Assembly (NCBI GenBank): GCA_002404015.1
Contig: DHIW01000004.1
Coordinates: 1,575 to 65,574 of the forward strand
DNA: 64,000 bases
Direction: 5' to 3'
From: Chloroflexi bacterium UBA4736
GTDB lineage: Bacteria > Chloroflexota > Dormibacteria > Dormibacterales > Dormibacteraceae
Below are positions 26,831 through 39,689 of the stretch, piece by piece. A model generated the notes under the pieces. That model was not told the DNA's origin, did not search any database, and saw only the letters and a list, made by a program, of their open reading frames with translations. A program made the translations under genes and the position numbers. Positions within the stretch are counted from its first letter, which is position 1; the number at the start of each line of letters is the position of its first letter.

Positions 26831-27798
26831 GCCAGGAAGGCCTCTCCTACGCCGCGGCCGGCGTCGACATCGAGGCGTACACGCGGATGCTGGAGCGCGC
26901 CCGCCCTCTCATCGAGGCCACCCACGGCAGGGAGGTCGTGGGCGCCGTGGGCCCGTTCGCGGGCCTGTACGCGCTGCCGGCCGGCGGCTACCTGGCGGCG
27001 TCGGCCGACGGCGTGGGCACCAAGATCAAGGTCGCGATCGCCTACGGCGCCCACCAGGGCATCGGGGTCGACCTCGTCAACCACTGCGTCAACGACATCG
27101 CCACCGCGGGCGCCCGCCCGCTGTTCTTCCTCGACTACCTCGCCGCCGGCCGCCTCGACGCGGACGTCTTCGGCCAACTGCTGGCGGGGCTGAGCGCCGC
27201 CTGTGTCGAGAACGGCTGCGCGCTGCTCGGCGGCGAGACCGCCGAGATGCCGGGCATGTACGCCCTTGGCGACTACGACCTGGCCGGGTTCGTCGTGGGC
27301 CTGGTCGAGGCGGGCTCGCGCCGCGAGCCGGTGGCCGAGGGCGACCTCTTGATCGGGCTGCCGGCAAGCGGGGTCCACACCAACGGCTTCGCGCTGGTCC
27401 GCCGGGTCTTCGAGGACGTGCCGCTTGACAGCGTCTTCCCGGAGTTGGGCGGCCGGCAGCTGGGCGAGGTGCTCCTGGAGCCGCACCGCTCCTACCTGGC
27501 GGAGCTGAACCGGCTGCCCTGGAAGGCGGCCGCGCACATCACGGGCGGCGGCCTGCTGGACAACGTGCCGCGGGCCCTGCCGGATGGCCTGGCGGCGCGG
27601 TTCGACCGCTCGGCCTGGGAGGAGCCGGCCATCTTCGGCCTGATCGCCAAGCGCGGGCGAGTGGACGAGGACGAGATGCTGGGCACGTTCAACATGGGCC
27701 TCGGCATGGTCCTCGTGAGCTCCCAACCTTTGGAGGGCTATCCCGTGGTCGGGCGCGTGCTGCGCCAGGAAGGCCCGCAAAGAGTGCAGTTCAGTTGA
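26827..27798 (+). CDS. purM: AIR synthetase (phosphoribosylformylglycinamidine cyclo-ligase)
   Basis: A 323-residue ATP-dependent enzyme closing the imidazole ring. Motifs: ASADGVGTKIKVA, GVDLVNHCVNDIATAGARPLFFLDY, LLGGETAEMPGMY and SGVHTNGFALVR. A GTG at 26827 overlaps the purF stop. The family's usual SYxxAGVD start is seen as LSYAAAGVD. It overlaps purN by four bases. Confidence 0.95.
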   Translation: MSQEGLSYAAAGVDIEAYTRMLERARPLIEATHGREVVGAVGPFAGLYALPAGGYLAASADGVGTKIKVAIAYGAHQGIGVDLVNHCVNDIATAGARPLFFLDYLAAGRLDADVFGQLLAGLSAACVENGCALLGGETAEMPGMYALGDYDLAGFVVGLVEAGSRREPVAEGDLLIGLPASGVHTNGFALVRRVFEDVPLDSVFPELGGRQLGEVLLEPHRSYLAELNRLPWKAAAHITGGGLLDNVPRALPDGLAARFDRSAWEEPAIFGLIAKRGRVDEDEMLGTFNMGLGMVLVSSQPLEGYPVVGRVLRQEGPQRVQFS

Positions 27799-28373
27799 CG
27801 CCCCGGATGACGCTGGCTGTCCTGGTGTCAGGAAAGGGCTCCAACCTCCGCAACCTGGTCGAGCGGGGCCTGGAGGTGGTGGCGGTGGCGACCAACCGCC
27901 CCTCATGCGGGGCCGCCGCCTACGCCCGCGAGCACGGCCTCCCGCTCGGCGAGTTCTCCCAGAAGCGCTTCGATTCGCTGGAGGATCGCGACGCCGCAAT
28001 GTGCGACTTCGTCCGCTCGCGCGGCGCCGAGCTGGTCGTCAATGCCGGCTACGACCGCATACTCTCGCCCGCCTTCACGTCCGCGTTCGCCGGCCGGCTG
28101 ATCAACATCCACCCCTCGCTCCTGCCGGCGTTCGGGGGTGGCACGGACGCCGTCGAGCGGGCACTGGCGGCTGGTGTGGAGGTCACCGGCTGCACGGTCC
28201 ACCTGGTCACCGACGAGGTGGACGCCGGCCCAATCCTGCTCCAGGCCGTCGTCCCCGTCCTGGCGGGCGACACCCCGGAAACGCTCCGCACCCGGATCCA
28301 GCGCGAAGAGCACCGCATTCTCCCCGAGGCCATTCAGCTACTTGCCCAAAAGAGCGCTTCTCTCAGCCAGTAA
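27795..28373 (+). CDS. purN: GAR transformylase (folate-dependent)
   Basis: A 192-residue enzyme transferring formyl from 10-formyltetrahydrofolate to GAR. VLVSGKGSNLRNLV is the N-terminal nucleotide site. The catalytic Asn-His pair is in RLINIHPSLLPAF and the aspartate in VTDEVDAGPILLQ. A TTG start at 27795 overlaps the purM stop; an ATG four codons later is the alternative. The 3' end overlaps purH by 32 bases. Confidence 0.94.
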   Translation: MTPRMTLAVLVSGKGSNLRNLVERGLEVVAVATNRPSCGAAAYAREHGLPLGEFSQKRFDSLEDRDAAMCDFVRSRGAELVVNAGYDRILSPAFTSAFAGRLINIHPSLLPAFGGGTDAVERALAAGVEVTGCTVHLVTDEVDAGPILLQAVVPVLAGDTPETLRTRIQREEHRILPEAIQLLAQKSASLSQ

Positions 28374-29862
28374 CAGGTCGGGGCTGCCGGCCTTCGCGCG
28401 CGGCCTGGCCCGGCTCGGGTATGAGCTCTACTCGACCGGCGGCACCCTGCTCGCGCTCGAGGAGGCGGCGGTCGAGGTGCGCTCGGTCTCGCTTCTGACC
28501 GGCTTCCCCGAGATCATGGACGGGCGCGTCAAGACGCTCCACCCAGGCGTGCACGGAGGCCTCCTCGCGGTCCGCGACAACCCCGAGCATATGGCCGCGC
28601 TGGAAGAGCAAGGCCTGCTGGCCATCGACCTCCTGTGCGTGAACCTCTATCCGTTCGCGCAGACCGCCGCCCGCGAGGGCGCGAGCTGGCAAGAGATCGT
28701 GGAGCAGATCGACGTCGGCGGCCCGGCCATGATCCGGGCGGCCGCCAAGAACCATCACGACGTCGTGGTCGTCGTGCGTCCCGAGCGCTACTCCGAGGTG
28801 CTCAGCGCTCTCGGCGAGGGCGGTGCCGGAGAGGAGCTCCGGCGGCGGCTGGCGGCAGAGGCTTTCGTCCACACGGCTACCTATGACTCCCAGATCGCCG
28901 CCTGGCTGCGCGGCCCCCAGGCCGACTTCGCGCCCGAGCTCGCGCTGGGTGGCAGCCTCGCCCAGCCCCTCCGCTACGGAGAGAACCCGCACCAGAAGGC
29001 AGCCTTCTACAGGGTGGGGCCCGACCCCGGGGGTCTCGGGTCGGCCCGCCAGGTGCAGGGCCTGGAGCTGTCCTTCAACAACATCCAGGACGCCGCCGCT
29101 GCCCTGACGCTGGTGAACGAGTACCGGCAGCCGGCGGTCGCCATCGTGAAGCACATGAACCCCTGCGGCCTGGCCACCGCCGACACGCTGGCCGAGGCCT
29201 ACGGCCTGGCTTTCGAATGCGACCCGGTCTCTGCCTTCGGCGGAGTGGTGGCCCTGAACCGGGAGCTGGACGTGGCCACCGCCGGCCAGCTGGCCAACAT
29301 CTTCGTGGAGGTCGTGGTGGCGCCCGCGATCAGCCCTGAAGCGGCCGAGATCATCGCGCGCAAGCCCAAGGTCAGGCTGCTGGAGGCCGGTCCGGTCCGG
29401 TACGCCTCATACGACGTGCGCAGCGTGCCGGGCGGGTTCCTGGCCCAGGAGTGGGACACTCGTGGATTCGACCGAGCTGCCTGCCGGGTGGCGGGCAAGC
29501 GCCAGCCCACCGACGCCGAGTGGGCCCAGCTGGAGTTCGCCTGGCTGGCGGTGAAGCACGTGAAATCGAACGCCATCGTGCTGGCCCGCGACTTTCAGGC
29601 GGTCGGCGTGGGGGCCGGCCAGATGAGCCGGGTCGAGGCGGCCCAGATCGCGGTGCGGCGGGCCGGTGACCGGGCCGCCGGCTGCGTCATGGCCTCGGAC
29701 GCCTTCTTCCCCTTCCCGGACGGGGTCGAGGAGGGCTTGCGGGCGGGCGTCACGGCGGTCATCCAGCCCGGCGGCTCCGTCAAGGACCCCGAGGTGATCG
29801 CCGCCGCCGACGCCGCGGGCGCCGCCATGGTCCTGACGGGGGAGCGACATTTCAAGCACTGA
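28342..29862 (+). CDS. purH: Bifunctional AICAR transformylase / IMP cyclohydrolase
   Basis: A 506-residue enzyme for the last two steps to IMP. The N-terminal MGS-like cyclohydrolase domain has [14 protein letters not shown] and [15 protein letters not shown]. The C-terminal transformylase has [24 protein letters not shown] and [19 protein letters not shown] at 28342 gives the expected [14 protein letters not shown]-terminus. This places it 32 bases inside purN, so it is almost certainly coupled. The end overlaps pdxH. Confidence 0.95.
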   Translation: MPKRALLSASNRSGLPAFARGLARLGYELYSTGGTLLALEEAAVEVRSVSLLTGFPEIMDGRVKTLHPGVHGGLLAVRDNPEHMAALEEQGLLAIDLLCVNLYPFAQTAAREGASWQEIVEQIDVGGPAMIRAAAKNHHDVVVVVRPERYSEVLSALGEGGAGEELRRRLAAEAFVHTATYDSQIAAWLRGPQADFAPELALGGSLAQPLRYGENPHQKAAFYRVGPDPGGLGSARQVQGLELSFNNIQDAAAALTLVNEYRQPAVAIVKHMNPCGLATADTLAEAYGLAFECDPVSAFGGVVALNRELDVATAGQLANIFVEVVVAPAISPEAAEIIARKPKVRLLEAGPVRYASYDVRSVPGGFLAQEWDTRGFDRAACRVAGKRQPTDAEWAQLEFAWLAVKHVKSNAIVLARDFQAVGVGAGQMSRVEAAQIAVRRAGDRAAGCVMASDAFFPFPDGVEEGLRAGVTAVIQPGGSVKDPEVIAAADAAGAAMVLTGERHFKH

Positions 29863-30460
29863 CACGCCTCTCGACGAGGTCGAGGCCGACCGCGACCCCA
29901 TCGCCCAGTTCGACCGCTGGTACACCGAAGCGCAGGTTGCAGCCGAGGCGCAGCCCAACGCCATGGCGCTGGCGACCGCCGCCACCGACGGCCGCCCGGC
30001 GGTCCGCATGGTCCTCCTCAACGGATTCGACGCGACTGGTTTCGTCTTCTTCACCAACCAGGAGAGCGCCAAGGCCGCCGACCTGGCGGCCAACCCGCGG
30101 GCCGCGCTCGCGTTTCACTGGCCGGGGCTGCATCGCCAGGTCCGAATCTCGGGTACGGTGGCCCGGGTGCCCCGCGCCGAGTCCGAGGCCTACTGGTCCA
30201 GCCGGCCCTACGGCAGCCGGATCTCGGCCTCGGCCTCGGCCCAGAGCCGGGTGATCTCCGCCCGGTCGGTGCTCGAAGAGGAGGTCAGGCGGCTGGAGGC
30301 CGAGCATCCCGAGTCGCCCCCGCTGCCCGGCTTCTGGGGGGGCTACCGGCTGGCCGCCTACGCGATCGAGTTCTGGCAGGGCCGGCCCAACCGCCTCCAC
30401 GACCGCCTCCTCTACACGCGCGAGGGGGACGGATGGCGCAGGGAGCGGCTGGCCCCGTGA
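29849..30460 (+). CDS. pdxH: Pyridoxamine 5'-phosphate oxidase, apparent ATT start
   Basis: An FMN enzyme oxidising PNP/PMP to PLP, about 203 residues. The conserved N-terminus [18 protein letters not shown] lies before the first ATG (29963), so that ATG is too late. Downstream motifs are [18 protein letters not shown] (FMN contacts), [14 protein letters not shown] and [17 protein letters not shown] in this frame at 29834-29836 limits the start. Between it and 29963 there is no ATG, GTG, TTG or CTG. The best candidate is ATT at 29849, four bases after GGGGGAG and inside the purH end. PLP supply at the end of a purine operon is notable, since pdxS/pdxT are also in this window. Confidence 0.88.
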   Translation: MSSTDTPLDEVEADRDPIAQFDRWYTEAQVAAEAQPNAMALATAATDGRPAVRMVLLNGFDATGFVFFTNQESAKAADLAANPRAALAFHWPGLHRQVRISGTVARVPRAESEAYWSSRPYGSRISASASAQSRVISARSVLEEEVRRLEAEHPESPPLPGFWGGYRLAAYAIEFWQGRPNRLHDRLLYTREGDGWRRERLAP

Positions 30461-30663
30461 GCCGGTTCCCGGGCGAGCGGCCCGAAGACCACATGAAGAA
30501 ATTGGCCCGTTCCAACGCCAAGGTCACCTGTGGCTCCTGCCGCCAATTCGACGGCCTGGCCTGGTGCAACCGCTGGAACTTCCACACTGACTCCGACTCG
30601 CCGATCTGCGACCAGTACCGACCCCAGCCCGAGAGCCTAGATGACGTCCCTCCGCCTAAGTAG
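30457..30663 (+). CDS. Small four-cysteine protein, possible zinc ribbon
   Basis: A 68-residue protein starting at a GTG that overlaps the pdxH stop. Cysteines are spaced as CGSC, a single Cys in LAWCNRW, and one in PICDQY, suggesting a small metal-binding fold. The family is not one I can name. Codon use matches its neighbours. The last 27 bases overlap the convergent ABC permease gene. Confidence 0.55.
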   Translation: MSRFPGERPEDHMKKLARSNAKVTCGSCRQFDGLAWCNRWNFHTDSDSPICDQYRPQPESLDDVPPPK

Positions 30664-31485
30664 GAAGCCGGCCACCGCCACGAACACGACGCAGTAGACG
30701 GCCAGCACGATCGAGGCCTGGGCGGCGCTCACCAGGGGCTCCGGGTTGGAAATCCGGCCGATGCGAACCTGGCCGAACGACTGGATCAGGGCGTTGGCGT
30801 TGGGTCCGGGCAGCGGCTTCATGATGAAGTTCAGCGATTTCGAGCTGCCCACGACCGCGGTGATGATGCTCTCGATGATCAGGAGGTAGACGAGCCCGAG
30901 CCCGACCGCGAGGGCGGATTGCTTGAAGATGACGGCCAGGAAGAGGCCCATCGACGCCCACATGGCGAAGATCAGCCAGGTCGCGCCGACCGCCTTGGCG
31001 AAGTCGGTCATGCTCGGCCAGCTCGACTGGACACCGTCGATCGCCCCGAATAGCGCGGCGCAGGCGGCGGCCACCAGGAAGAAGACCACGGTCAGGATCA
31101 GCATCAACAGGCCCAGGACCACGATCTTGGCGAGCCAGGTGACCAGGCGGCCGGGGCGCTGCGTGAAGACCGTCTTGTAGGTCCCCCAGCCGAAGTCGCT
31201 GCCGGCCATCAGGACGCCCAGGATGAGGCAGATGGCGCCGCCGATCTGGGCGCCGCCGCTGAGCGCGTTCTGGATCACGTGCTGGGGATAGAGGACGACC
31301 TTGAAGTCGGATGGCTTGGCGCCGGCCGGCAGGCCCTGGGCGAAGCCCTGGGGCGGGTGCGTGAAGATGAACCAGCTCAGGACATAGCCGAGGAGGACCA
31401 GCGCCACCAGGAGCACGCTGAAGAGCACCCAGACGGCCGGCCGCTTGCGCATCTTCAGCCATTCCGCCCGGAACGACCCGATCAC
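30637..31485 (-). CDS. ABC-2 type transporter permease
   Basis: A 282-residue integral membrane protein with about six hydrophobic helices (AVWVLFSVLLVALVLLGYVLSW near residue 18, then VVLGLLMLILTVVFFLVAAACAALF and a C-terminal helix IVLAVYCVVFVAVAGFLL). The N-terminal SFRAEWLKMRKRP is typical for ABC-2 permeases. The start is the GTG at 31485 overlapping the ATPase stop (GTGA). The longer frame upstream is a shadow of the ATPase gene. Substrate unknown; this family often exports antibiotics or lipids. Confidence 0.82.
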   Translation of the reverse strand: MIGSFRAEWLKMRKRPAVWVLFSVLLVALVLLGYVLSWFIFTHPPQGFAQGLPAGAKPSDFKVVLYPQHVIQNALSGGAQIGGAICLILGVLMAGSDFGWGTYKTVFTQRPGRLVTWLAKIVVLGLLMLILTVVFFLVAAACAALFGAIDGVQSSWPSMTDFAKAVGATWLIFAMWASMGLFLAVIFKQSALAVGLGLVYLLIIESIITAVVGSSKSLNFIMKPLPGPNANALIQSFGQVRIGRISNPEPLVSAAQASIVLAVYCVVFVAVAGFLLRRRDVI

Positions 31486-32390
31486 AAGCCCGCCTCCTCG
31501 CCCGTCAGGTGCAGGAAGACCTCTTCCAGTGAGAGCGCGTTGGGCCGCAGCTCGCTGACGTCGACCCCGGCCTGGACCAGAGCGCGATTGATCTCCGCCG
31601 CCCGTCCCGGCTCGGTTTTCAGGTTGAAGGCACCATCGCTGTCGCTCACTTGGGCCGCGCCCAGCAGCTGCTCGAGCGTGGCGCGAGCCTTGTCCTCGGG
31701 CGTCGCCCGGACCAGGACGCCGACCTCGCCGCGCAGCTCGGCGATTGTGCCCTCGGCCACCAGCCGCCCCGATTGGATGACGCCGATCCGGTCGCATATC
31801 TGCTCGACCTCGTTCAGCAGGTGGCTGGAGATGAGTACGGTGCGGTCACCCTGGCCGAGGTCGCGGATCAGCTTGCGCATGTCCACCATGCCGGCCGGGT
31901 CGAGGCCGTTGGTCGGCTCGTCGAGGATCAGCAGGTCGGGCTCCTTGATGAGGGTGGCGGCGACTCCCAGCCGCTGCTTCATGCCCAGCGAGTAGGTCGA
32001 GAACTTGTCCTTCGCCCTCGGCGTCAGCTCGACCTGGTCGAGGGCGGCCTCGACGCGGCTGAGGGGTACCTCGCAGTAGTGAGCCATGACGACCAGGTTG
32101 TCGCGGCCTGAGAGGTACGGATAAAAGGCGGGCGACTCCACGATGGCGCCCACTTTGGCCAGGCCGGCCGAGTCGCCCGGCGGGCGCCCGACCACTGTGG
32201 CCGCGCCTGAGGTGGGGCGGATCAGGCCCAGCAGCATCCGCAGGGTCGTCGTCTTGCCGGCGCCGTTGGGTCCGAGGAAGCCATAGACCTCCCCGCGTCG
32301 AACCTGGAGGTCCAGGTTGTCCACGGCCAGGATGGAGGCCCCGTAGCGCTTCGTCAGTCCGTGGGTGTCGACGAGCAGTTCGCTGGCCAT
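31482..32390 (-). CDS. ABC transporter ATP-binding protein (exporter type)
   Basis: A 302-residue ABC ATPase. Walker A is FLGPNGAGKTTT, the signature is YSLGMKQRLGVA, Walker B is LLILDEPTNGLDP and the switch histidine is in ISSHLL. A C-terminal extension (about residues 215-300) of the DUF4162 type follows. The ATG at 32390 gives the natural MASELLVDTHGLTKRYG start. It is coupled to the permease by a four-base overlap. A repeat copy lies upstream. Confidence 0.9.
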   Translation of the reverse strand: MASELLVDTHGLTKRYGASILAVDNLDLQVRRGEVYGFLGPNGAGKTTTLRMLLGLIRPTSGAATVVGRPPGDSAGLAKVGAIVESPAFYPYLSGRDNLVVMAHYCEVPLSRVEAALDQVELTPRAKDKFSTYSLGMKQRLGVAATLIKEPDLLILDEPTNGLDPAGMVDMRKLIRDLGQGDRTVLISSHLLNEVEQICDRIGVIQSGRLVAEGTIAELRGEVGVLVRATPEDKARATLEQLLGAAQVSDSDGAFNLKTEPGRAAEINRALVQAGVDVSELRPNALSLEEVFLHLTGEEAGL

Positions 32391-32417
32391 CCGGCGAACA
32401 ATAAACAAATCAGCAGG

Positions 32418-32536
32418 CTGGGGAAGAACCTCGCGGTTCCTCCCCAGTACCCTTCCTCCCTTTGGAGGACTTATGGCGCTGGTGCGCGTTTTGTATTCGG
32501 GACTCAGACAGCCTGGCGGAGCCAGGCTTTCCCGCC
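32418..32536 (-). repeat. Dispersed three-stem repeat, copy D
   Basis: Read on the minus strand. Stem 1 is AGCCTGGC-TCC-GCCAGGCT (plus 32510-32528), stem 2 is CCTCC/GGAGG (plus 32455-32468), and stem 3 is CTGGGGAAGAACC/GGTTCCTCCCCAG (32418-32447). This is the GCCTGG sequence subtype, shared with copies E and G, with the additional GGCGGGAA lead-in. It lies between the TPR gene and the ABC ATPase gene, and with copy E it brackets the TPR gene in opposite orientations. Confidence 0.88.
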
Positions 32537-32553
32537 CTGTCGGCTCTTTTTAT

Positions 32554-33687
32554 TTAGGTGTGGACCAGGAAGTACGCGGCTGCTCGTTCGGCTTCGCCGC
32601 CTATCTCGGGGCCTCCTAGAGCTAGCGCCTGGTCTGCGAACTGGGCGGCGTCCTCGGTGTGGCGGGCCCGGTCCGCGATCACGGCCAGCCCGGCCAGCCA
32701 GAGCGCCGCCAGCCGGCGACCGCTGGTCGCGGTGTGCGCCGGAACGGCGCCCACGATGCGCTCCCGGCCGGCCGCCCGGTCTCCGCCCAGGTAGTCCGCG
32801 ACACCGAACATGAGCTCGACGGAGCCGGCGAGCTCGGAGTCGTTCAGCTGGTTGGCGGCGGCTCCCGCTCGCATCAGCGCTACTCGCGCACCTTCCAGGT
32901 CCCCAGACCGCAGGGCGAGGCGGGCGTCGAGCAGCGCCGTCAGGCCGAGGACGCCCGGTGTCCGGGCCCCGACCGCCTTGGCTTCGCGGTTCAGCCGGCC
33001 GGCCTCCCCGAAGCGCTGGGCCAGGTAGTCGACCCAGGCCAGGTTGTAGAGCGCACTGGCCCGGTGGGTCTTGGACTCGGCCGCCTCAAGGGCCTGGGCA
33101 AACCTGGCCCGGGCCTCATCGCCGCGCCGGAGGTCGATCAGGCAGGCGCCGAGGTCCATCAAGGTGACGAGCAGCTGCTCGCGATCGGGCTCCGTGCCGA
33201 GCAGCTCGAGCACCTCCCGGAAGCCGGCTTCGGCCGCCACCGCGTCGCCGGCCCTCATCGCGGCCAGTGCCGACGCGGTCAGGGCCGCCCGCTGGGCGCT
33301 CCGGTTACCCCTGGCCTGGAACAGCTGGGCGGCCGCATGGTAGTGCTGGTGGGCCGTGAGCTCATCTCCGGCGTGGCTCGCTCGAGACCCCAGCCCAACC
33401 TCGCGCCGCCCCTGCCGCTCGCCCAGCACCTGGCGGATCCAGAGCCCGCACGTGTAGACGGTGAGCCCGATCAGGCCCAGGCCGCAGACTGCGGCGAGCG
33501 CGTCCGCGGCCGCCGGCAGGCCGCCCTGGAGAAACGTGAAGTTGACGGCCGCGGTGCCGACCACCGCCAGTCCGATCGCCACCCCGACGAACACCCACCG
33601 CCGCGCCCGCAAAGCGTGGGAGCCAGTGGCAGACACCCAGACAGCAACGCAAAGAACAAGAGCCGCCCAAGCGTAGTCAGCAGCCAC
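32554..33687 (-). CDS. Membrane protein with TPR-like repeats
   Basis: A 377-residue protein. Three hydrophobic segments lie within residues 5-85 (WAALVLCVAVWVSA, WVFVGVAIGLAVVGTAAV, AVCGLGLIGLTVYTCGLWI). Then come about eight helical pairs with TPR-like spacing (ALTASALAAMRAGDAVAAEAGFREVLELLG, ALYNLAWVDYLAQRFGEAGRLNREAKAVG). It is probably membrane-anchored with a cytoplasmic scaffold. No enzymatic motif is seen and the function is unknown. It is bracketed by inverted repeat copies D and E. Confidence 0.65.
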   Translation of the reverse strand: MAADYAWAALVLCVAVWVSATGSHALRARRWVFVGVAIGLAVVGTAAVNFTFLQGGLPAAADALAAVCGLGLIGLTVYTCGLWIRQVLGERQGRREVGLGSRASHAGDELTAHQHYHAAAQLFQARGNRSAQRAALTASALAAMRAGDAVAAEAGFREVLELLGTEPDREQLLVTLMDLGACLIDLRRGDEARARFAQALEAAESKTHRASALYNLAWVDYLAQRFGEAGRLNREAKAVGARTPGVLGLTALLDARLALRSGDLEGARVALMRAGAAANQLNDSELAGSVELMFGVADYLGGDRAAGRERIVGAVPAHTATSGRRLAALWLAGLAVIADRARHTEDAAQFADQALALGGPEIGGEAERAAAYFLVHT

Positions 33688-33712
33688 CGTCAGCCTCTAA
33701 AAACAGCAAAGA

Positions 33713-33832
33713 CGCGGCGGGAAGGCCTGGCTCCGCCAGGCTGTCTGGGTCCTGAATACGAGACGCGCACCAACTTGTAAGTCCTCCAAAGGGAGGTAGG
33801 GTACTCGGGAGGAACCGCAGGTTCTTCCCCAG
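33713..33832 (+). repeat. Dispersed three-stem repeat, copy E
   Basis: A complete copy of the GCCTGG subtype. Stem 1 is GCCTGGC-TCC-GCCAGGC (33725-33741), stem 2 is CCTCC/GGAGG (33783-33796), and stem 3 is GGGAGGAACC/GGTTCTTCCC (ending 33832). It lies in the divergent gap between the TPR gene and pyrB and ends only about 14 bases before the likely pyrB -10 box, so it may contribute to that promoter. Confidence 0.88.
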
Positions 33833-33845
33833 CCGTAAGCGCTGA

Positions 33846-33851
33846 TAGACT
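33846..33851 (+). promoter_or_regulatory. Candidate -10 box of the pyrimidine operon
   Basis: TAGACT (TAnAnT pattern) predicts transcription from about 33858, immediately ahead of the PyrR hairpin. Any -35 element would fall inside the third stem of repeat copy E; no good match is seen. Confidence 0.4.
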
Positions 33852-33861
33852 ACGCGCGGCA

Positions 33862-33898
33862 GTCCTTTAAGTCCGGTCCCGAGAGGCCGGGAAGGGGG
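33862..33898 (+). promoter_or_regulatory. PyrR-binding RNA hairpin over the pyrB ribosome-binding site
   Basis: The leader folds as a PyrR binding loop. The lower stem is CCTT (33864-33867) with AAGG (33892-33895). A purine-rich internal loop TAAGT follows. The upper stem is CCGG/CCGG (33873-33876, 33887-33890), with a terminal loop TCCCGAGAGG matching the conserved UCC-x-G-x-GAGG of PyrR sites. The AAGGGGG Shine-Dalgarno (33892-33898), seven bases before the pyrB ATG, is partly paired in this hairpin. Binding of the co-encoded PyrR with UMP would block translation, as in mycobacteria. No attenuator is visible. Confidence 0.85.
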
Positions 33899-33905
33899 TT
33901 TTTTC

Positions 33906-34832
33906 ATGGCCGTCGGGCAGCGTCTACAGCACGTCGTGGAGTCGCAACAGTTCTCGCGGGAGCTCCTGGAAGAGATCTTCGCCAGGGCCGGCGAGATGCG
34001 ATCCGACCCTCACCGAGCCTCCGGCCGCCTCCAGGGTCGGGTGATGACAGCCCTCTTCTACGAGCCCTCGACGCGCACCCGCCTCTCCTTCGAGTCGGCC
34101 ATGCTCCGGCTGGGCGGGCGGACCATGGGCACCGACAACGCCCGCGAGTTCTCGAGCGCCGCCAAGGGGGAGACGCTGGAGGACTCGATCCGGATCGTCT
34201 CCGGCTACTCGGACGTGATCGTCCTGCGCCACTCCGAGGAGGGCGCGGCCCGCCGGGCGGCCGCGGTCAGCGACGTACCGGTCATCAACGCCGGCGACGG
34301 CAAGGGCCAGCACCCTACCCAGGCCTTGCTCGACATGTACACGATCAAGGACGAGCTGGGCCACATCGACGGGGTCAAGGTCGCCATGGTCGGCGACCTC
34401 GGCAACGGGCGCACCGTGCGCTCGCTCGCGTATCTGCTGTCCAAGTACAAGGACGTCGAGGTCGTGTTCGTCGCGCCGTCCCAGGTGGCGATGCGGCAGG
34501 ACATCAAGGACCACCTGGACGAGCACGGCGTGCGCTGGAGCGAGGAAGCCGACCTGGAGCGCGTGCTCCCGGGGGTGGACGTGGTCTACCAGACGCGCAT
34601 CCAGAAGGAGCGCTTCACCGACGAGGCCGATTACCAGGCGGTCAAGGGCATCTATCGGATCGACCCGGCGGCGATGGCCCGCTTCAACCCCAACGGCATC
34701 CTGATGCACCCGCTGCCGCGGGTGGATGAGATCGACCCGGCGGTGGACTCCGACCCCCGTTCGGCTTATTTCCGGCAGGCGCGCAACGGCGTGCCGATCC
34801 GCATGGCCGTGCTGGACATGGTCCTGTCGTGA
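33906..34832 (+). CDS. pyrB: Aspartate carbamoyltransferase catalytic subunit
   Basis: Forms carbamoyl-aspartate. It has 308 residues. The carbamoyl-phosphate motif is seen as FYEPSTRTRLSFE, with INAGDGKGQHPTQALLDMYTI and LMHPLPRVDEID. The ATG at 33906 follows AAGGGGG. No pyrI regulatory chain is present, so control is probably through PyrR. It overlaps pyrR by four bases. Confidence 0.96.
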   Translation: MAVGQRLQHVVESQQFSRELLEEIFARAGEMRSDPHRASGRLQGRVMTALFYEPSTRTRLSFESAMLRLGGRTMGTDNAREFSSAAKGETLEDSIRIVSGYSDVIVLRHSEEGAARRAAAVSDVPVINAGDGKGQHPTQALLDMYTIKDELGHIDGVKVAMVGDLGNGRTVRSLAYLLSKYKDVEVVFVAPSQVAMRQDIKDHLDEHGVRWSEEADLERVLPGVDVVYQTRIQKERFTDEADYQAVKGIYRIDPAAMARFNPNGILMHPLPRVDEIDPAVDSDPRSAYFRQARNGVPIRMAVLDMVLS

Positions 34833-35366
34833 GCGTGGCCCATCGCCTGAAGGCCACCGTGATGGACGCCGAGGCGATGCGCAGGTCGCTGTCCCGGATC
34901 GCCCACGAGATCGTGGAGCGGAACCGAGGCGTCGGGGACGTGGTGCTGGTGGGCGTGGTCTCCCGAGGCGACGTGATCGCGCGCCGGCTGGCGGAGAAGC
35001 TGGGCGAGCTGGAGGGGGTCCAGGTGCCGGTCGGAGCGATCGACGCCAGCGCCCACCGCGACGACGCCCACCAGCGGGTCGTGGACGCCGCGCGCCCGGT
35101 CTCCGACGTGCCCGACATCAACGACCGGAACGTGGTCCTGGTGGACGACGTGATCTACAACGGCCGGACCGCCCGGGCCGCCATGGACGCCCTGATGGAG
35201 TTCGGGCGGCCGCGCTCGATCCAGCTGGCGGTGCTCATCGACCGCGGCCACCGCCAGCTCCCGATCCGGCCCGACTACGTGGGCAAGAACGTGCCCACCT
35301 CCGACTCGGAGCGGGTCAAGGTCTGCCTGCTGGACCACGACGGCCTGGACGCAGCGGTGATCCTGG

Positions 35367-35374
<8 letters not shown>
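34829..35374 (+). CDS. pyrR: PyrR bifunctional regulator / uracil phosphoribosyltransferase
   Basis: A 181-residue RNA-binding regulator of the pyr operon with uracil phosphoribosyltransferase activity. The type I PRPP motif is [21 protein letters not shown]. The N-terminus ([22 protein letters not shown]) and the C-terminal [14 protein letters not shown] match PyrR. A GTG start overlaps pyrB. The partner hairpin lies ahead of pyrB. The end overlaps carAB by eight bases. Confidence 0.94.
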
Positions 35375-39681
<4,307 letters not shown>

Positions 39682-39689
<8 letters not shown>

